A stretch of 64,000 nt of DNA from Streptomyces sp. NBC_01237 (GCF_035917275.1 NZ_CP108508.1:3596001-3660000), one strand, 5' to 3'. Counted from the first letter of the stretch, positions 1-8,091 are shown. A program made the numbers and translations. The notes: generated by a model not told the origin, from the letters alone.

Positions 1-22
1 CGTCCCGAGCCTGACCGGCCCG

Positions 23-892
23 TCAGGGCTTGGGGGGCCGCGCGGCGTTCTTGGCCGCGACGACCGCGTCGAACACCTCCCGCTTGGGCAGTCCGGCCGC
101 CGCCGCGACCGCCGCGATGGCCTCCTTGCGCCGCTCCCCCGCCTCCTCGCGCACCTGCACCCGGCGCACGAGCTCCTCGGCGTCCAGGTCCTCGTTGCCG
201 GAGTCCGTGGCGCCCTCGACCACGACGGTGATCTCACCGCGCACCCCGTCCGCCGCCCAGACGGCGAGTTCGCCCAGCGGGCCCCGCTTCACTTCCTCGT
301 ACGTCTTGGTCAGCTCCCGGCACACGGCGGCCCGCCGGTCCGCGCCGAACACCTCGGCCATCGCGGCCAGCGTGTCGTCCAGCCGGTGCGGGGCCTCGAA
401 GAAGACCATCGTGCGGCGCTCGTCGGCGACCTCACGGAGCTTGCCGAGCCGTTCGCCCGCCTTGCGGGGCAGGAAACCCTCGAAGCAGAACCGGTCCACG
501 GGCAGCCCGGACAGGGCCAGAGCCGTCAGCACCGCCGACGGGCCCGGCACGGCGGTGACCCGGATGTCCTTCTCGACGGCGGCGGCGACGAGCCGGTAGC
601 CGGGGTCGGAGACGGACGGCATCCCGGCGTCCGTGACCAGCAGGACCCGCGCCCCGCCGGTCAGCGCCTCGACCAGTTCGGGCGTGCGCGCCGACTCGTT
701 GCCCTCGAAGTAGGAGACGACACGCCCCGTGGTGTGGATGCCGAGCGCCTGGGTGAGGCGGCGCAGCCGCCGGGTGTCCTCGGCGGCGACGACATCGGCC
801 CTCTCCAGCTCGGCGGCGAGCCGTGGCGGGGCGTCCGCCACGTCGCCGATGGGGGTCCCTGCGAGTACCAGCGTTCCAGTCGTTCCAGTCAC
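23..892 (-). CDS. rsmI: 16S rRNA (cytidine-1402-2'-O)-methyltransferase RsmI
   Basis: Predicted SAM-dependent methyltransferase that 2'-O-methylates C1402 of 16S rRNA in the small-subunit decoding centre. The protein opens with the RsmI signature LAGTPIGD, continues with AAEDTRRLRRL, and has the central stretch LVTDAGMPSVSDPGYRLV and the segment SGLPVDRFCFEGFLPRKAGE, all typical of the tetrapyrrole-methylase fold of this family. About 290 residues is normal. I chose the GTG at 892 because GGGAGG lies 9 nt upstream; the ATG at 901 directly abuts that ribosome site, so it is less likely, and a longer open frame upstream lacks family similarity. It is divergent from pmt with about 60 bp between them. 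Confidence 0.93.
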   Translation of the reverse strand: MTGTTGTLVLAGTPIGDVADAPPRLAAELERADVVAAEDTRRLRRLTQALGIHTTGRVVSYFEGNESARTPELVEALTGGARVLLVTDAGMPSVSDPGYRLVAAAVEKDIRVTAVPGPSAVLTALALSGLPVDRFCFEGFLPRKAGERLGKLREVADERRTMVFFEAPHRLDDTLAAMAEVFGADRRAAVCRELTKTYEEVKRGPLGELAVWAADGVRGEITVVVEGATDSGNEDLDAEELVRRVQVREEAGERRKEAIAAVAAAAGLPKREVFDAVVAAKNAARPPKP

Positions 893-942
893 AACAGTCA
901 TCCTCCCAGCCCCGGCGGCACACCTCGCACAGATGCGTTCCC

Positions 943-957
943 TACGATGGCGCGGTG
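943..957 (+). promoter_or_regulatory. Possible leaderless promoter of pmt
   Basis: TACGAT at 943-948 resembles a -10 hexamer and lies 6 nt before the GTG start at 955. No Shine-Dalgarno sequence is visible, so transcription probably starts at or next to the start codon. No convincing -35 was seen. Confidence 0.35.
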
Positions 958-2724
958 ACGAGTACCGCACCCGAAGCCCAGCAGGGCCACGACGCCGGGG
1001 ATCCGCACGGCGAACAGCCGCATTCCTGGCAGCGGCGGCTGCGCCGCTTCGGCCATACGCCCCGGCCGGAGACCGGGCTGCGCGAGCGGCTGGTGCCGCC
1101 GTACACCCGCCCGGGACCCCGGCTGTGGGCGGTGCTCGGGGTGCCCGCACCGCTCGCGGACCGGATCGTGCGCTGGTCAGCCTGGGGCGGTCCGCTGCTG
1201 GTGACCCTGGTCGCCGGGCTGCTGCGGTTCTGGAACCTGGGCAAGCCGGACGCGGTGATATTCGATGAGACGTACTACGCCAAGGACGCCTGGGCGCTGA
1301 TCAACCAGGGGTACGAGGGGGCCTGGCCCAAGGACGTCGACAAGCTGATCCTGCAGAATCCGTCCGGGGTGCAGATCCCCGTCGAGCCCGGCTATGTCGT
1401 GCATCCGCCGGTCGGCAAATGGATCATCGGGATCGGCGAGCAGCTCTTCGGCTTCACACCGTTCGGCTGGCGCTTCATGGTCGCGCTGCTGGGCACGGTG
1501 TCCGTCCTGCTGCTGTGCCGGATCGGCCGGCGGCTGTTCCGCTCGACGTTCCTGGGCTGTCTGGCGGGCCTGCTCCTCGCGGTGGACGGCCTGCACTTCG
1601 TGATGAGCCGCGCCGCGCTCCTCGACCTGATCCTGATGTTCTTCGTGCTGGCGGCCTTCGGCTGCCTGGTGATCGACCGCGACTGGGCCCGCCGGAAACT
1701 GGCCGCCGCGCTGCCGGTAGACGAGGAGGAGGGTCTGCTGCGCCCGGACTACCGGATCGCCGAGGACCTGCGGCTGGGATGGCGGCCGTGGCGGATCGGC
1801 GCGGGCGTGATGCTGGGCCTGGCGTTCGCCACGAAGTGGAACGGCCTCTACATCCTGGCCGCGTTCGGCGTGATGGCGGTGCTGTGGGACGTGGCCGCAC
1901 GGCGCACGGCGGGCGCGGTGCGTCCGTACCGGGCGGTGGCGCGACGGGATCTGCTGCCCGCGTTCGTCTCCACGGTGCCGGTCGCGATCGGCACGTACGT
2001 GGTCTCGTGGACCGGCTGGATCGTCACGGACAAGGGGTACTACCGCAACTGGGCGGCGACCGAGGGCAAGGGCGGCAGCTGGACCTGGCTGCCGGACTGG
2101 CTGCGCAGCCTGTGGCACTACGAGAACCAGGTGTACGACTTCCATGTCGGCCTGACCTCCGGGCACACGTACCAGTCCAACCCCTGGAGCTGGATCATCC
2201 TGGGCCGTCCCGTCTCGTACTTCTACGAGGAGAAGAGCGGCTGCACGGAGTCCTCGACCGGCAAGTGCGCCGCCGAGGTGCTTGCCATCGGCACCCCGCT
2301 GCTCTGGTGGGCGGCGTGCTTCGCGCTGCTGTACGTGCTGTGGCGGTGGTTCTTCCGGCGCGACTGGCGGGCGGGCGCGATCGCCTGCGGGGTGGCGGCG
2401 GGCTGGCTGCCCTGGTTCCTCTACCAGGAGCGCACGATCTTCCTGTTCTACGCGGTCGTGTTCGTCCCCTTCCTGTGTCTGGCCGTGTCGATGATGATCG
2501 GCGCCATCCTGGGCCCGGCGGCGGGGACCGGGGCAGGAGCGGAACTGGGCCTGAGGCGGGACGACCCGAACGGCGAGAGACGCCGGACGCTGGGGGCTAT
2601 CGCCGCGGGCGTGCTGGTCCTGCTGATCGTCTGGAACTTCATCTACTTCTGGCCGCTGTACACAGGGACCTCGATCCCGGAGGACTCCTGGCGCGACCGG
2701 ATGTGGCTGGACACCTGGGTGTAG
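955..2724 (+). CDS. pmt: Dolichyl-phosphate-mannose-protein mannosyltransferase (Pmt, GT39)
   Basis: Integral membrane GT39 enzyme that transfers mannose from polyprenyl-phosphate-mannose to Ser/Thr of exported proteins. It has a roughly 80-residue hydrophilic N-terminus, then many membrane segments; the first extracytoplasmic loop carries the acidic motif FDETYYAKDAW near residues 103-113, the catalytic D-E pair of the family. The C-terminus (KPSTGTSIP-like loop, then YTGTSIPEDSWRDRMWLDTW) matches the PMT C-terminal domain. Its last 29 codons lie in an 87-bp direct repeat that recurs at 15412-15498. The end of the gene is therefore supplied by the integrated element, which restores the reading frame and leaves a TAG stop where the right-hand copy has TAA. 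Length (589 aa) is normal, so the gene should be functional. Confidence 0.93.
   Translation: MTSTAPEAQQGHDAGDPHGEQPHSWQRRLRRFGHTPRPETGLRERLVPPYTRPGPRLWAVLGVPAPLADRIVRWSAWGGPLLVTLVAGLLRFWNLGKPDAVIFDETYYAKDAWALINQGYEGAWPKDVDKLILQNPSGVQIPVEPGYVVHPPVGKWIIGIGEQLFGFTPFGWRFMVALLGTVSVLLLCRIGRRLFRSTFLGCLAGLLLAVDGLHFVMSRAALLDLILMFFVLAAFGCLVIDRDWARRKLAAALPVDEEEGLLRPDYRIAEDLRLGWRPWRIGAGVMLGLAFATKWNGLYILAAFGVMAVLWDVAARRTAGAVRPYRAVARRDLLPAFVSTVPVAIGTYVVSWTGWIVTDKGYYRNWAATEGKGGSWTWLPDWLRSLWHYENQVYDFHVGLTSGHTYQSNPWSWIILGRPVSYFYEEKSGCTESSTGKCAAEVLAIGTPLLWWAACFALLYVLWRWFFRRDWRAGAIACGVAAGWLPWFLYQERTIFLFYAVVFVPFLCLAVSMMIGAILGPAAGTGAGAELGLRRDDPNGERRRTLGAIAAGVLVLLIVWNFIYFWPLYTGTSIPEDSWRDRMWLDTWV
2637..2723 (+). 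repeat. Left attachment-site repeat (3' end of pmt)
   Basis: 87-bp direct repeat of 15412-15498 with a single difference: A at 2664 versus G at 15439, both synonymous in the Thr codon of YTGTS. It ends one base before the repeats diverge inside the stop codon (TAG here, TAA at the right copy). Confidence 0.95.
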
Positions 2725-2736
2725 CGGGGCGGAACC

Positions 2737-2773
2737 ACCAAGTGGGCATGACCGACGGTCACGCCCACTTGGT
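2737..2773. terminator. Hairpin between convergent pmt and the GNAT gene
   Basis: The arm ACCAAGTGGGC (2737-2747) pairs with GCCCACTTGGT (2763-2773). After one A/C mismatch an inner stem TGACC/GGTCA closes on a 3-nt loop. It lies 13 bp inside the element between convergent genes, so a bidirectional terminator is likely; an integrase or excisionase arm site is an alternative. Confidence 0.6.
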
Positions 2774-2840
2774 AGTTGTTGGCCATCCGTGGTGACCACT
2801 GGCGCCCCTCGGACGGCCCACAGACGGCCCGGCATCCTGG

Positions 2841-3410
2841 TCAGTGCGAGAGTGGCACGGGCTCAGGAGCTGGGGTTTCATCCAGAAAGCCGTGAGTCGC
2901 CGCCTGTGCCGGTCGCTGAGCAAGCCACCCCGAAACGCGGGGCCCCCCATTGATGGCGCCGCCCTCCGTGACGGTTCGCACATGGGAGAACCCTTGCCGC
3001 AGGTAGTAGCGCTGAAGCCCTGCGTTCGTCGTCCACGCGTCAAGCCGAAGCCATACGGCCGCGGCACGATATGACCGGTCGCCCGCCCAGTTGAGTAGCC
3101 GTCCGCCGATGTCCTGTCCGGCATGCGTGCGGGCCACAGTGAGCTTGTTGATAAACACGGACGGCTGGCTCAGCTCTTCATCCGTCCAGAGCCCGCCCTC
3201 AGCTTCAGGGGTCAGGGTGATGGTCGCGGCAGTCGTCGCACCGTCGCGCACCATGAAGACCGTCCCGGATTCAATGGTGGTCAGCAGCCGGTCCGCCGGG
3301 TATGGGCGGCTCCACTGATCTGAGCCGAGTTCGCGCAGCCAGGCCGCCGCTTCTTCTCGGAAGGCAAGCAGCTTGGGCAGGTCGGTGGGCTGAGCAAGTG
3401 TGATTCTCAC
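2841..3410 (-). CDS. GNAT-family N-acetyltransferase
   Basis: 189-residue single-domain GNAT protein. The central strand INKLTVARTHAGQDIGGRLLNWA contains the acetyl-CoA-binding segment (Q/D-I-G-G-R-L), followed by WLRLDAWTTNAGLQRYYLRQGF, the usual C-terminal GNAT motif. The GTG start overlaps the stop of the upstream GntR gene as GTGA, so the pair should be translationally coupled. The substrate is unknown. Similar GNAT genes ride on other Streptomyces elements; a role in resistance or in modifying an element-encoded product is possible but not shown. Confidence 0.85.
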   Translation of the reverse strand: MRITLAQPTDLPKLLAFREEAAAWLRELGSDQWSRPYPADRLLTTIESGTVFMVRDGATTAATITLTPEAEGGLWTDEELSQPSVFINKLTVARTHAGQDIGGRLLNWAGDRSYRAAAVWLRLDAWTTNAGLQRYYLRQGFSHVRTVTEGGAINGGPRVSGWLAQRPAQAATHGFLDETPAPEPVPLSH

Positions 3411-4180
3411 TTGGGCTCGCTCTCGCTGCGGGCGGACAGGTCACCGATCTCATAGGTCATGCGGTTCAAGTCGCCCCGGAAGGTCGTGATCGTGCACCGG
3501 ATAGGCCGCTCGTCCGAGTACCCCGTGCGCGTCCACAAGAGGACAGGCACGCCGGGGCTTACGTCGAGAAGCCTCGCTTCTTCCGGGGTCGGCATCCGTG
3601 TTGCGATCTCATCGAAGTAGCCGACTTGCTCAACCCCAAGTCCGGCGAGATAGCGCGTCGTCCCTTCCGCGATGTCACCAGGTTCAGTGAGTCGGGGCCC
3701 GGCCTGGACCAGCCATTCCGGGTAGTACGTCGCTTGTGTCGACCATGGCACCTCGTCCACGAAGCGATGACAGAAGCGCAGAACGACCCTGGACGCCTCG
3801 TCCACGATCAGCCGCTCCGCGATGTACGGGGATGCCGGCGTCAGCTCTACACGGAACGTCTGACTCGGCTTGCGCCCCGCGTTCACCACGTCGGTGCTGT
3901 ACGCATCACCGTTCTGCGGGAAGGTCAGATTCTCGAAGCGGCTGGCGTTCAACTTGAACACTTCGTGTTTGCGGACCTCATACCCGAGCCCCTGGCTGGA
4001 TGAGATCAGCCCCTCGCTGACCAGCAAGTTCAGCCCAGACCGGACAGTGTTCCGTGAGGCATCGAATCGGTCGGAAAGCTCGCTCTCGGAGGGCAGCCGA
4101 CCGCCCGGCGGATAGGTCCCGCTATCAATTTCGCGACGTAGGGCGTCGGCCACCTGCCGGTACTTCGGCTGCTTGTTCAT
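3407..4180 (-). CDS. GntR/HutC-type transcriptional regulator of the element
   Basis: 257 residues: an N-terminal winged helix (KYRQVADALRREIDSGTYPPGGRLPSESELSDRF...SRNTVRSGL, about residues 5-65) followed by a UTRA effector domain (about 95-245). GntR proteins such as KorSA in pSAM2 hold AICE transfer and replication genes silent, and this gene sits at the end that becomes adjacent to int after circularisation, so the same role is likely. Two copies of CAACTTGTTGGTACA lie just upstream (4204-4218 and, inverted, 4278-4292) and are good candidates for its operators. ATG at 4180 was chosen; an in-frame GTG six codons upstream is possible. Confidence 0.88.
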   Translation of the reverse strand: MNKQPKYRQVADALRREIDSGTYPPGGRLPSESELSDRFDASRNTVRSGLNLLVSEGLISSSQGLGYEVRKHEVFKLNASRFENLTFPQNGDAYSTDVVNAGRKPSQTFRVELTPASPYIAERLIVDEASRVVLRFCHRFVDEVPWSTQATYYPEWLVQAGPRLTEPGDIAEGTTRYLAGLGVEQVGYFDEIATRMPTPEEARLLDVSPGVPVLLWTRTGYSDERPIRCTITTFRGDLNRMTYEIGDLSARSESEPK

Positions 4181-4203
4181 GCCTTCATCATGACGCACTC
4201 GCG

Positions 4204-4218
4204 CAACTTGTTGGTACA
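4204..4218 (+). promoter_or_regulatory. GntR operator candidate, copy 1
   Basis: CAACTTGTTGGTACA reads on the + strand 24 bp upstream of the GntR start; the same 15 bases recur inverted at 4278-4292. It contains the TTGGTACA core common to both copies. Confidence 0.5.
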
Positions 4219-4272
4219 TGTGGGCTCCAAGCGCTTGACGGCAGGCCATCCCGGGGTGCAGCATCACTACAT

Positions 4273-4292
4273 CAACTTGTACCAACAAGTTG
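4273..4292. promoter_or_regulatory. GntR operator candidate, copy 2 (palindrome)
   Basis: CAACTTGT-ACCA-ACAAGTTG is a 20-bp inverted repeat. Its minus strand begins with the same 15 bases as copy 1. The two sites are about 74 bp apart, near seven helical turns, which would suit repression by looping. Confidence 0.55.
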
Positions 4293-4500
4293 AGCAAGCG
4301 GTGCAACACCTTTAGGTGTGCCCGCCTGCGTCTGGGGGCCCTTCTTTGGGCTGCTTCGACTTGCACAACCGCAGAGCGCCCGGCGGGTCTCGTGAGGACG
4401 AGAACCCCTCTCACCAGGGGTTACCGCGCTTGCCGGGGAGGGTCTGTTCTTTGACAACTGAATGGGGATCACGCCGCCTCTCCTCGGTCAAGTAGGCGGC

Positions 4501-4690
4501 CACGCGGGATCTCTCGCGTGAGGTACAGCGCAACCCCATACCTATCCGCAGCAGGTTCATGCTGCGGCCGGTTGCCTCCCCCGCCCGTCCGGCCTCTGGG
4601 TCGTACGGGCGGGGCAGAGGGGAGCCGGAGTATCCCTCCTGCTTCATCCGTAGACGGCGCGCGGCCCCGGTGTTCGAGCACCGGGGCCGC
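4501..4690. other. Four-hairpin structured region before the transfer operon
   Basis: Stems: CACGCG/CGCGTG (4501-4520); CCGCAGCA/TGCTGCGG (4546-4567, 6-nt loop); CCCCGCCCGT/ACGGGCGGGG (4579-4614); and GCGGCCCCGGTG/CACCGGGGCCGC (4661-4690, perfect 12 bp, 6-nt loop). The last lies 38 bp upstream of the next start codon and could be a terminator or attenuator. A structured leader RNA or a single-strand initiation site for the replicating or transferred form are other readings. Confidence 0.5.
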
Positions 4691-4728
4691 TGTCTGGGCC
4701 GTCACACCTGCTAGGGAGAAAACGACCC

Positions 4729-4998
4729 ATGAAGACCATCGTTGCACTTCAAGCCCTTGTTACGGCCGCTTCGCTCGATTACGAGCCGTCGGCCGCTGAG
4801 CTGGACGCGATCGACCTGGAGCTCCCGCTCATCGCGGCGGAAGTCGAGCTCCTGGACGCGCAGATCACGACTCTGGACCGTCCGGCCTCCGTGCTGGACG
4901 AGCGGCGTATCCGCCGGGCCCGGAACCGGGTCCTTGCCGAACGCCGGAACCTGGCGAACCGCACCGCCGACGTGGCGCTGACGGACGGTGCCGCGTGA
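4729..4998 (+). CDS. Small DUF6284-like protein
   Basis: 89 residues, mostly helical and charged, with no membrane segment. The pattern EPSAAELDAIDLELPLIAAEVELLDAQI followed by an R-rich helix (DERRIRRARNRVLAERR) recalls DUF6284 proteins, which sit at the head of transfer operons in Streptomyces elements; this match is from memory. A GGGAGAA ribosome site precedes the ATG. The stop overlaps the next start as GTGA, so it is the first gene of a tightly coupled operon running to 6313. Function unknown. Confidence 0.75.
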   Translation: MKTIVALQALVTAASLDYEPSAAELDAIDLELPLIAAEVELLDAQITTLDRPASVLDERRIRRARNRVLAERRNLANRTADVALTDGAA

Positions 4999-5438
4999 GC
5001 GCCGCTCTGGACGCGGCGCACGCCGAGGTGAAGGCGGAGATCGCCCGCACGGACAACAAGACGGGGCTGCTGCTGGCGTTCATCGGCGCGCTGCTGGCCG
5101 GTGTGTGGACGGTGGCGAAGGACGCGGATCTGCCGGCCGCCGCTTACGTGGTCGGTGGGCTGGGTGTGGTCCTGCTGGTGTCCGCGGCGTTCCTGCTGCT
5201 GCGGGCGGTCCGGCCGAACACGTCCGGGGCCTCTGTGTCGGGCTTCCCGCTGTGGGCGACGCTCACCGCCGAGGAGATCCGGACCACGCTGGACACCGAC
5301 CGGCGCGGGCAGGACATCGCGAACCTCTCCCGCATCGCCGTCGCCAAGTTCAGGCTCCTGCGCCGCGCGGTCGACCTGACGTGCACGGCCGGAGTGCTGC
5401 TGGCCGTCGCCGCCGCGATCACCGGGGTGGCGGCGTGA
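4995..5438 (+). CDS. Pycsar-effector-like (PycTM/DUF5706-type) membrane protein
   Basis: 147 residues with three hydrophobic helices (about 24-40, 50-70 and 128-145). The start of the first helix, RTDNKTGLLLAFIGALLAGV, matches the D-x-K motif preceding helix 1 of PycTM effectors, which disrupt membranes when bound by cCMP or cUMP in Pycsar phage defence. No cyclase gene accompanies it in the element, so it could be an orphan defence effector, an effector fed by a cyclase elsewhere, or a domain relative reused in plasmid spread. It overlaps both neighbours by GTGA. Confidence 0.7.
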   Translation: MSAALDAAHAEVKAEIARTDNKTGLLLAFIGALLAGVWTVAKDADLPAAAYVVGGLGVVLLVSAAFLLLRAVRPNTSGASVSGFPLWATLTAEEIRTTLDTDRRGQDIANLSRIAVAKFRLLRRAVDLTCTAGVLLAVAAAITGVAA

Positions 5439-6313
5439 AGCACCCCGGAAAGATCCTCCTGGTTGCCGCGCTGGTCGCCGTGGTCGGCATGGCCTTCCGC
5501 GTCTCCTGGAACGCCCTGCGGGACGTGGCCCGCGCGATCGGTGCGGACAGCACCGGGTCCCTGCTCTACCCGTTCGTCGTGGACGGCCTCATGGCGTTCG
5601 CGCTGATCGCCACCCTGGTCCTGACCGACAGTGACCGAACGTTCGCCCTCAAGGTCCTGGGCGGGTATACCGCCGCGTCGCTGGTCCTGAACTACGTGCA
5701 CGGCCTGGTCCCCGCGCTCCACGACCCGGACATTGGCATGGTCCGCCTCGCGGACTGGGACTTCGCTCATTACCTTCTGGTGCTCGTCGCGACGTCGCTG
5801 CCGGTCGGCGCGATCTTCTTCGGGTCGGATCTGGTCGCGAAGGTGCTGCACCACAGTGCTCCGGCAGAGGCTGTGCGGGGGCTGGACGGGCAGAAATCCG
5901 CACCCGCGCCGCACACCACCGCACACCCCACGCACGCACCGGTTACCGAAGCGGCCGAGCCTCGTGCCGAGTTGCCCGCCATGGAACCGTCTGCGCAGGT
6001 CGCAGCCCGTACGGACACGGTGCGGGCCCCTGATCCGCACGCCCCGCACACCCTCCGCACACCCGAGACCGATGCGGCCGACGAAGTGCTGGCCCGGGAG
6101 CAGTTCGAGGAAGCGGAGCTGGAGCGGATGCGGCAGGACGCACGCCGTGCGTACGTCGAATCCGCACAGGCGGACCGCCCGCTCAGTGCCCGTGCGCTGG
6201 GCGAGGCATTCGGCATGAGCGAGTCGTGGGGACGCAAGCAGATCCTCACCGTCCGCGACGACGAAGAGTCCTCCCGTCCGCGCCTGCGGGCCGTCGGAGC
6301 CGGGGCCATGTGA
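5435..6313 (+). CDS. DUF2637 membrane protein (SpdB2-like) with C-terminal HTH
   Basis: 292 residues. Four hydrophobic helices lie in the first 145 residues (start ILLVAALVAVVGMAFRVSW), the layout of DUF2637 proteins that accompany traB in Streptomyces plasmids and AICEs and are linked to intramycelial spread. A Pro/Ala/His-rich linker (about 150-215) leads to a charged helix and a helix-turn-helix-like tail, LSARALGEAFGMSESWGRKQ, which might contact DNA. The GTG start at 5435 overlaps the preceding stop as GTGA. Role in spread is inferred from family and context. Confidence 0.85.
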   Translation: MKHPGKILLVAALVAVVGMAFRVSWNALRDVARAIGADSTGSLLYPFVVDGLMAFALIATLVLTDSDRTFALKVLGGYTAASLVLNYVHGLVPALHDPDIGMVRLADWDFAHYLLVLVATSLPVGAIFFGSDLVAKVLHHSAPAEAVRGLDGQKSAPAPHTTAHPTHAPVTEAAEPRAELPAMEPSAQVAARTDTVRAPDPHAPHTLRTPETDAADEVLAREQFEEAELERMRQDARRAYVESAQADRPLSARALGEAFGMSESWGRKQILTVRDDEESSRPRLRAVGAGAM

Positions 6314-6362
6314 TGGCCACGCTTCCGCCATTCCTGACCCCACAGCCCCGGAAGGGCCACCG

Positions 6363-6815
6363 ATGAAGGCACTCCGCTACCTCCCCGCCGCGACCATCAC
6401 CGCCTCGCTCGGCGTCGCCGCGCTCATCACCCATGACCTGACCACCTACGGCGTCCGGGCTGAAGCCATCGCCCCGGTCGCCCTGTCGATCCTCGCCAAC
6501 GGGCTCTTCCTCGCCCGAGGCGTCCGCCCCACCCCGGACGTGATCCTCGCCTGCCCCGCAGACGGATGCGGCGCTGCCATCACCGCTGCTGGCGCGACCA
6601 GCCGCGACCTTGCCCGCCTCACCTCGATCATCACCGACCACGCCAAGCACAGCACCGCCTACCGAAAGGCCACCCCGATGACGTGCGAGTTCTGCAATGA
6701 GGCGAAGCCGGACGTGAGCGTCAGGCGCGATCCGTTCGCCTGGGAAGTCAACGACGAGGACTGGCAGGTGCCGATGTGCGCGGACTGCGAGCAGATCCGC
6801 GCTGACGACGCCTGA
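6363..6815 (+). CDS. Hypothetical membrane protein with C-terminal CxxC motifs
   Basis: 150 residues; not recognised as a named family. Two hydrophobic helices (about 5-24 and 34-52) are followed by a cytoplasmic segment with C-x4-C and, at the end, C-x2-C...C-x2-C (CEFCNEAKP ... CADCEQIR), probably a zinc ribbon. A GGAAGGG ribosome site precedes the ATG. An internal ATG at 6679, itself preceded by GAAAGG, begins exactly at the zinc-ribbon part, so a short 45-residue product may also be made. Confidence 0.65.
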   Translation: MKALRYLPAATITASLGVAALITHDLTTYGVRAEAIAPVALSILANGLFLARGVRPTPDVILACPADGCGAAITAAGATSRDLARLTSIITDHAKHSTAYRKATPMTCEFCNEAKPDVSVRRDPFAWEVNDEDWQVPMCADCEQIRADDA

Positions 6816-6912
6816 CCGCACCACAGCCCCGGCATCCACGCCGTGAGGGCGCCCGATCGAATCGGGCCCGGGGCACTCCCCTCCTGCACCTCCAGACCAT
6901 GAAAGGGCCGAC

Positions 6913-7392
6913 ATGAACCAGGAGTTCCCCGCCCCGGCCGTACAGGTCCCTCCGGGCTGGCCGACCGTCCCGGCGGCGCCCCTCACCGGCGCCGTGCAGC
7001 TGCACGGCGAGCAGTCCGGCACGGTCGTCTACGTTCCCGGACCCGAGGGCCGCATGGTCGCGGTGCTCCGCGAGCACCTGCCGACCACCCCGGCCGTCTA
7101 TCAGCCCCGTGACCTCACCCCTCAGCCCCTTCTCGACCCGCGGGCGCAGCGCATCGCCGCGGGCGGTCTGCTCGCCGGTGGCGCGGGGTGGGGAGCCTGT
7201 CAGCTCCTGCTCGGCGCCGGTCAGCTCCTCAGCGCCGCCACCGGGCTCGGGACGGTCGTGATGTGGGCAGCGGTCGCGGTCGTCGCGTCCCGAATCGCCC
7301 CCGCACTCGGTCCCGGCCGCACCACGGTCCACCACACCACCGTCACCAACCGGGCCAGCTGGTTCGGCCGGTCGACCACGCACGTCCGCTGA
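6913..7392 (+). CDS. Hypothetical element protein, DUF6251-like
   Basis: 159 residues. A proline-rich hydrophilic N-terminus (VQVPPGWPTVPAAPLTGAV) is followed by a glycine-rich hydrophobic hairpin (about 90-130) and a His/Thr-rich tail ending WFGRSTTHVR. This layout recalls DUF6251 proteins found next to traB in Streptomyces elements (from memory). It probably sits in the membrane with both ends in the cytoplasm. Role in transfer is inferred only from position. Confidence 0.65.
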   Translation: MNQEFPAPAVQVPPGWPTVPAAPLTGAVQLHGEQSGTVVYVPGPEGRMVAVLREHLPTTPAVYQPRDLTPQPLLDPRAQRIAAGGLLAGGAGWGACQLLLGAGQLLSAATGLGTVVMWAAVAVVASRIAPALGPGRTTVHHTTVTNRASWFGRSTTHVR

Positions 7393-7482
7393 CGGCTCTC
7401 TGTCGCCCCCGGTACCGGCCACGGGCCCGGGACCGGCAGAGGGACCGGACAGACCGGCCCGCCACCACATCAGGAGACCGCA

Positions 7483-8091
7483 ATGACAGGCACCAGTAGC
7501 GCCGATCAGGCCCGTAACTTCGCCCGGCACCAGGCGTCGCAGCCGTTTACGGCCCCGCCCCGTACCGGCGGGCGCCGCAGCAGCCCTCGCAGCAGCACCC
7601 GCGACAACAAGTTCACGAACGCGGGCGCCGCGGCCGGCGGATTCGTCGGCGGGGTAGCCAGCGGGTTCGTCCCCCCGATCAACGTCACGGTCAACACCAC
7701 CAAGAACGTGCCCGGCCCCCGGGACGGCGGGAAGTCGCAGAGCCTGCTTCCGGCACCGGAGTTCAGCAGCCCCGCGCAGATCCGCGACTACTGCAACACG
7801 CTGCGCGCCGCCGCCGTGATGCTCTCCTTCGAGGTGGCCATGGGCGCCGAGATCCTCAAGGCCGTGCTGGGCACGGTCCCGGACCCGGAGGGCCGGATGG
7901 GCGGCGCGAAGATCAGGGCTTTCAAGGTGAGCCGGAAGATGCAGAAGGCCGCCGACGAATTGCGCAACGCGGCCAAGCTCGCCGCGGCCTGCTACTCCTC
8001 CTTCGCGCAGGAGTACGAAGGTGAGCTGAACGCCCACCGCGCCAAGCCCCGGAGCGTCTACCAGCCGCGCATGAGCTGGGGCCAGCAGTGA
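7483..8091 (+). CDS. Hypothetical protein upstream of traB
   Basis: 202 residues; function not recognised. The N-terminal 45 residues are basic and disordered, a short Gly-rich hydrophobic stretch follows (AGAAAGGFVGGVASGFVPP), and the C-terminal half is helical (AQIRDYCNTLRAAAVMLSFE ... MQKAADELRNAAKLAAACYS). The stop overlaps the GTG of the DNA-pump gene as GTGA, so the two are translationally coupled and the product likely assists TraB. Confidence 0.65.
   Translation: MTGTSSADQARNFARHQASQPFTAPPRTGGRRSSPRSSTRDNKFTNAGAAAGGFVGGVASGFVPPINVTVNTTKNVPGPRDGGKSQSLLPAPEFSSPAQIRDYCNTLRAAAVMLSFEVAMGAEILKAVLGTVPDPEGRMGGAKIRAFKVSRKMQKAADELRNAAKLAAACYSSFAQEYEGELNAHRAKPRSVYQPRMSWGQQ

Larger units (their letters stand above)
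4181..4728. other. 548-bp control region of the element
   Basis: No gene is seen here. The left third (4204-4292) holds the paired GntR operator candidates. A perfect TTGACA hexamer occurs at 4451-4456, but no good -10 is at the right distance. The right half (4501-4690) folds into four successive hairpins (separate entry). The region divides the leftward regulator genes from the rightward transfer operon. Confidence 0.6.

Noticed and set aside
1177..2835. Long open frame antisense to pmt
   Set aside because: A by-product of high G+C third positions opposite a real gene; composition is Arg/Pro/His-rich with no domain, and pmt is clearly coding.
2841..4180. GntR-GNAT pair as a GNAT-type toxin-antitoxin module
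   Set aside because: The regulator is a full-length GntR/UTRA protein rather than an RHH antitoxin and the order and domain types match element regulation; no support for toxicity.
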